From Chrysemys picta bellii (lineage: Eukaryota; Chordata; Testudines; Emydidae), in assembly GCF_011386835.1 (NCBI RefSeq), contig NC_088796.1, positions 86,697,968 to 86,761,967 of the forward strand: 64,000 nt of DNA. The letters run 5' to 3'. The notes under the pieces are model-generated. The model made no database searches. It was not told the DNA's origin and saw nothing but the letters and a program-made list of their open reading frames with translations. Shown here one piece after another: positions 59,049 to 64,000 of this stretch (position 1 is its first letter; each line of letters starts with the position of its first letter). Made by a program: the position numbers and the translations under genes.

Positions 59049-60675
59049 TATATTTATAATGAAGCTGAATTTGGGGACATGTCTATGTAAAAGGGAAAAC
59101 TGAAATTTAAAAATAAAGCAGAATATTTTTTAATGAGGGAATCATATAGGCTCTTAGCTACAATGTATCTCTGTTAATTAAAAACAGGAAAATTAAGGGC
59201 CCACTTACCTCAGGGCTATTTTATGTCACCAGTTTTTAAGCAGGCCGCCCCATTGACTCAGCCCCCGGTTGACTTAAGGACTACAGACTTGATTCTCAGG
59301 TCTGGCCAAGTACCACATGGTATAGGACCCTAGTTTTAAACTACCTTTATCTTTTCCATATTCCAAAATCCTCCAGAGGCAAGTTTAGCACCCTTCAGAG
59401 ATTATAGCATCCTAAGGCTCTCTCTAAACTGGGCTCAGTTGCCCATGGAGTCCTTGTGTCCCTTCATTCTAGCCATGCCTTCTTCTGCACTAGTCACAGT
59501 CCCTTCACAGGGATCTGTGAAAGGGGATGTCAGCAAGCCATTTTGCTAGCGTTCTGCACCATTCCCTTACATGAGAAGTATTCCCTGGCCAGTTTAAGAC
59601 CCTTTTATGTTGCAGGAACAGAGTAAAATGCCTATGTCTGACCTATGAATCAGGCCCCACATCTGCCCCAGTTACTGCAGTTGGAAGGAACACTTCAGCT
59701 ATCAGTCTCGAAATCATGGGAGCCGGGGCAATGTGCTCTTGCCAGCTCAGTTCCTTCACACTCTGATGTCATGGTGATGAGTGCAGTATAAGAATTTAGG
59801 GCACACCAATTAGATAGATTAGAGGGAGGGCTGCTCTAAATTACTCCTGCTCCAGTGACTATATTATGCCATCAAGACTTGTCACCTCAGGGCCACTCAC
59901 TGGCTGAGGAGCTCTGGAGGACAGTACACTCCAGCTCTGCCTCCTCCTGATCATGGACATGTCCTCAGCCTCTCCAAGAATTCCCTCTACATGCCTTGGT
60001 ATGTAGGGACCAGGTGGCACAGAACTGGTGACACCAGGTTTACATCCCCCAGGGATTCACTTTCCATCAGGGCAGTCCTCAGCTTCCCCATTAAAGCAGT
60101 TCTCTATCTCCTTTGTGCTGTCAGAGAGGTGCATAGGGGATGGAGCCAGCACCCAAGATCTGAACCTTTGTGCACTGGGTGGTATCTCACTTCACTGATC
60201 TTCTCAAGGATGCTGAGTTAGTTGCTATAGAGGTTCACACAGTGCATGCTCACAGTTTTTGGGGCGTGGGGATGTTCAGTACCATTTTAGCCTACAGTAA
60301 GGAACACATGCCCTCATATCACTGCGATGGACACCATACAAATACTTTTACTAAAGACAACAACTATGTTTAACTTAAAATGGTATGTTTTGTTCACAAA
60401 GATCTATTAGCTGGTTAGAGTTCCTCTACCAGTGCTAGATTAGGTGTAAGTGGCCTTCAGAGGCTAAAGTTCTATAACTCTTTTTCAATTCTACCGTAAA
60501 TTTTGACAGCCAGTGAAAATAAATGACCAATCTCTCCAACCATTTATTTTATTGAAAAGCATTTTCACACCAACATATGTCCTTGAGATGTAATAGCAAA
60601 GGTTTATTACAGCGCAGACTTGGAGAGAGCAAATATCTAGAGTCACAAGCATTGTGTGTGTATAATACAACACAC

Positions 60676-60745
60676 TGGGTTGAATTTGTCCCAGGTGTAA
60701 ATCTATTGAAATCAGTGGAGTTACACTGGAGGTGAATTTGGCCAG
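60676..60745. mobile_element. Short palindromic MITE remnant
   Basis: TGGGTTGAATTTGTCCCAGG and GGAGGTGAATTTGGCC flank CTATTGAAATCAGTGGAGTT. It is a degraded member of the palindromic family. Confidence 0.4.
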
Positions 60746-62289
60746 CTATCTTTAAAATATAAAACATATACATCTCTTAGGGTGTAATATGCTGCATTTC
60801 TGTTCTCTTTCTCATATACATATCTTTCTCTTTTGCAGTTCATTAGAAGCAACAAAGACCTGATGACAATTTCTCCTTCCTACTTCCCACCCTGACCCCA
60901 TGAATCCAAAGAGACTGTAAACTGTAATCAGCAAAATTGCCACTTACCTACAACTAAAGGAACACAAGTATCCAGAGCTCCTGGGTATGCACTGTGGTTA
61001 GTTAATTGGAGACGCTGAGGTTGTTTACAGCAGCAACATAGTTCATGGTGAGCCAGATCTGTTTGAACCCCACAGCTGACTAGCCTTCCACATGCACTAA
61101 TATGCTATATTTGTACAGTGATAACATGATCTGTGGTCTGAGAACAGAGACATGTGCAAGATAAAATATCTATACTGCATGACTCAACAGTACAAGAAAC
61201 AGCAGTGTTAATAGAATAGCATCTTACTTGAACTATGGAAAAGTGAGAAAGCTAACATTACTTGGAACTATAACCTACAGTTATTTAAACCACACACTGG
61301 TGCCTGTGTACTTTTCCACTTGAAAATGGCATGGGTAATCCATACTTGAAATTAGTTAAATACTTTCTATTGTTACTGTAAAATCCTTGCAATTAACATA
61401 ATTTGTATAGACTAGAAACCTGTTAATACAAGGAAATGAAAAGAGAAAGGAATATGGAAATCCTCTTCAAAGGTGAAGACAATCAACACTACCCCCATCC
61501 CCCCTATTTCAGGTCCATTTAGAAGTTTTATTAAACTGTAGGTAAAAGCTGTTTGCTGTAACTCTGGTTATAAGGTTAATTTTAGAATGATCCATCTAAA
61601 AATGCTTCTGTTTGGTAACAAAACAAAGCATTTTGATTATAGTCTCTCTCTTGAGTTCAAATCTAAAGAGATCAGATGATGGGTTACAATAGGGGGGAGA
61701 GCAAACATCAATTCCTAATCTGAACCACCATAAATTTCAGGATGGCTGTTTTCAGATTCAAATTCTTATATTCAAACCCACCCCAGTCGTTTTAGTTCTG
61801 AGCTGGATCCAGAACCAAAAAAAGTTTTACAGTTTTTGTTCTGATGTGACCAATCTCTCTTGAAAACTGTTCTTGTGAGATTTTATCCCCAGATGATGAT
61901 CATCTGATTCTGTGAGTAACTAATCTCTTGCAAGTTCCATCATTTAGGGACAAAGTCTCACAAGAACAAACATTGAGAGAGTTCATAACCCAAAATCGAA
62001 TCCTAGCCCTGATTAGGCCTTGACACTAAACGTGAATCCCAGCTAAATGTAATCCATATTCCAATCTTAACACTGTGGCCCATCACTCGATTACATAGAG
62101 TGGGCCAGATCTTCATTCCCATTCCATCCACTGCTGCCCATTCCTGCTCCTCTAAGGTGCCAGAAGCTGGAAATCCATCCTAATGGGACAGCTGTGTGTT
62201 CTCCTTGCCCAGGAGAATCCCGAAGCAGGTTAAAGATACATAGTGTGCTCTGTGTCATTTGCTCCTAGCCCAGACCCAACACAGGGAGC

Positions 62290-63310
62290 ATATTCTTCAC
62301 AGTGATATTATGATGATATGAGTATAGCATAATTATGCAAGATAAGTCATGTGAAGTATACTGGAGAAGTTATGATTTGCTGAATATGATTATCCTATGT
62401 ATCATTTTTGTATCTGAAGTTATGACTATTAACTATGTATCTGTATTTCAAATGTAGTTACACCTGGGTAATGCCCACTAGACAAGATGCTTTCAGTCTA
62501 GATGGGAAGGGCCTGTTCAGGGCAATGGGCCATTAGGAAAAAACAATAGGCCTTAGGAGAAGCTTCTCTCCCACATGGGGAGCCTTCCTGAGAATGCTAC
62601 AGACAGCCTCCTCCTAGCAATGGCTGCTATGACTCTACAAGGACATGTTATGAGACCACATGTCTCTAGACTCCATCTTGGGATGTCAGTGGTTTTCCAC
62701 AGACTGGAACCAAGCTTTGGGAACAAAGGGTTCCCGCCCTATGCAAAAGCTATATAAGGCAGGGGAGTGACATCATCTGGGGTTCTTCACTCCCCACCCA
62801 AGAAGACTCCTAAAAACACCTGAAGAACAAAGACTGAGTCTCAAGGGATTTCTGGCCTGTGAATGAAACACCTCGAGATTCCAAGCTATAAAGCAAGTGC
62901 AGCTTGCCCCTTAAGAATCTGAAGCCTGCATGTATTATCTCTTAGGGTAAGAATCTGCTAGTTATGTCCAATCTATTTAGTATATTAAGCTTGATTTGTG
63001 TTTTTTATAATTTGCTAGGTAATCTGCTTTGATCAGTTTGCTATCCCATATAATCACTTAAAATCTATCTTTTGTAGTTAATAAACTTGTTTTTGTTTTA
63101 TCTAAACCAGTGAGTTGGAGTGGTGTGCATGGGAATCATAACTCATGGGCAAAGGCTGTTGTATATTCCTCTCCACATTGAGGGAAGAGGGTGAATTTTA
63201 TGAGCGTACGCTATAGAGTTCCCTGTGCAGTGCAAGACGGTATCATTTTTGGGTTTATACTCCAGAGGAGGTGCATGCCTGAGGAGCTCGGAGTTGCCTT
63301 ATCTGCATCG
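62290..63310 (+). mobile_element. ERV-type LTR, plus strand
   Basis: CTATGCAAAAGCTATATAAG at about 62740 is a TATA-like region almost the same as that of the LTR at 36540. The signal AGTTAATAAACTTG near 63080 is followed by TTTTTGTTTTATC. The upstream part (GAATATGATTATCCTATGTA) is also related to 36640-36700. No viral genes are next to it. The ends are not exact, and the right end abuts the minus-strand LTR. Confidence 0.65.
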
Positions 63311-63317
63311 TTCCTAT

Positions 63318-64000
63318 GGAGGGTGTGACGGCTTGGATCACAGAAACCCCCTTGGGGCTGCCAACTGATGTGCCAAGACTACTTCTGCCCCTGCTTTCCT
63401 GCCCTGGCAGCTTAGGACTTCAATGCCCTGTCTAGTTTGAGCAAGACCTGCTAGCCTGCTGCAAACCCAGACCCAAGGTCTGAACCACGTCCCCTAACAG
63501 CTGTAGGCTTGACTGAAAGCAACTCACAGAAGTGTTCCTGTCTTTAATACTCAGATGTCCAACTCCCAATGGGGTCCAAACCCCAAATAAATCTGTTTTA
63601 CCCTGTATAAAGCTTATACAGGGTAAACTCATAAATTGTTCACCCTCTATAGCACTGATAGATATGCACAGCTGCCTCCCCGCACGCAGGTATTAATACA
63701 TACTCTGGGTTAATTAATAAGTAAAAAGTGATTTTATTAAATATAGAAAGTAGGATTTAAGTGGTTCCAAGTAATAACAACAAAGTGAATTACCAAGTAA
63801 AATAAAATAGAACACGCAAGTCTATGTCTAAGAAACTGAATACAAATAAAACCTCACCAGTTCCAGTAAGCTTCCTTTTACAGACTAGACTCCTGCTAAT
63901 CTGGATCCAGCAATCACTCACAACTCCTGTAGTTACTGTCCTTTGTTCCAGTTTCTTTCAGGTATCCTTGGGGGTGGAGAGGCTCTCTCTTTGCCAGCTG
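63318..64000 (-). mobile_element. ERV-type LTR, minus strand, cut by the window edge
   Basis: TGTGACGGCTTGGATCACAG to TAAAATAGAACACGCAAGTC matches the reverse complement of about 37400-37925. It includes AATGGGGTCCAAACCCCAA, AGGGTAAACTCATAAATTG and the inverted polyadenylation region TGATTTTATTAAATA. The rest of the element lies outside. Confidence 0.75.

Larger units (their letters stand above)
53321..64000 (-). other. Region upstream of the first LRRC2 coding exon
   Basis: Since the first coding exon begins at a splice acceptor, this stretch starts as an intron of the 5' untranslated part. Whether it contains the promoter is unknown. I saw no GC-rich promoter-like island outside repeats. 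It holds MITEs at 53939, 55268, 56713 and 57347, a Penelope palindrome at 58837 and LTRs from 62290 on. The stretches 54190-55260, 55520-56700, 57530-58830 and 59060-62280 look unique. Short ORFs there show no domain. Confidence 0.6.

Overview
This is vertebrate nuclear DNA, most likely from a turtle and probably a cryptodire. The clues are a tRNA-derived SINE whose 3' tail resembles a CR1 LINE (the arrangement known for the tortoise PolIII/SINE), several CR1 copies, many hAT and PIF/Harbinger MITEs, Penelope-like tails, an RTE relic and ERV-type LTRs. The species call is an inference from repeat content.

One host gene can be supported. Four spliced coding exons on the minus strand (53175-53320, 38119-38329, 27063-27219, 15805-15941) join in frame into 210 codons matching the N-terminal part of LRRC2, a leucine-rich repeat protein. 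The initiator ATG is at 53299. All visible donors are GT and acceptors AG, and the phases agree across every junction. The 3' exons and any upstream promoter or 5' non-coding exon were not found. The rest of the window is intron, or flanking sequence to the right of the first coding exon.

Region by region: 1-15.8 kb (intron after the fourth coding exon) holds a MITE, MIR-like SINEs, a minus-strand CR1 nested in a plus-strand CR1, an LTR-like segment broken by a CR1 tail, and a perfect 61-bp duplication. 16-27 kb holds a hAT MITE, a GC-rich foldback repeat and an 822-bp hAT element filled with a GC-rich minisatellite. 27-38 kb holds MITEs, a MIR, a 1.7-kb hAT element with very long inverted arms, an internally deleted RTE, and an LTR carrying a palindromic Penelope-like insertion with a degenerate hammerhead-like core. 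38-53 kb holds the SINE, a truncated Harbinger transposase whose upstream region is tandemly duplicated together with its start codon, a 692-bp hAT element and a hAT nested in another DNA element. 53-64 kb holds Harbinger-type MITEs, a second Penelope palindrome and two LTRs in opposite orientation at the right edge.

No wholly new system stands out. The points most worth a second look are the hammerhead-bearing Penelope palindromes, the triplicated start region of the Harbinger copy, and several mobile elements with readable target-site duplications. All the large GC-rich islands lie inside repeats, so the long ORFs in them are not credible genes.
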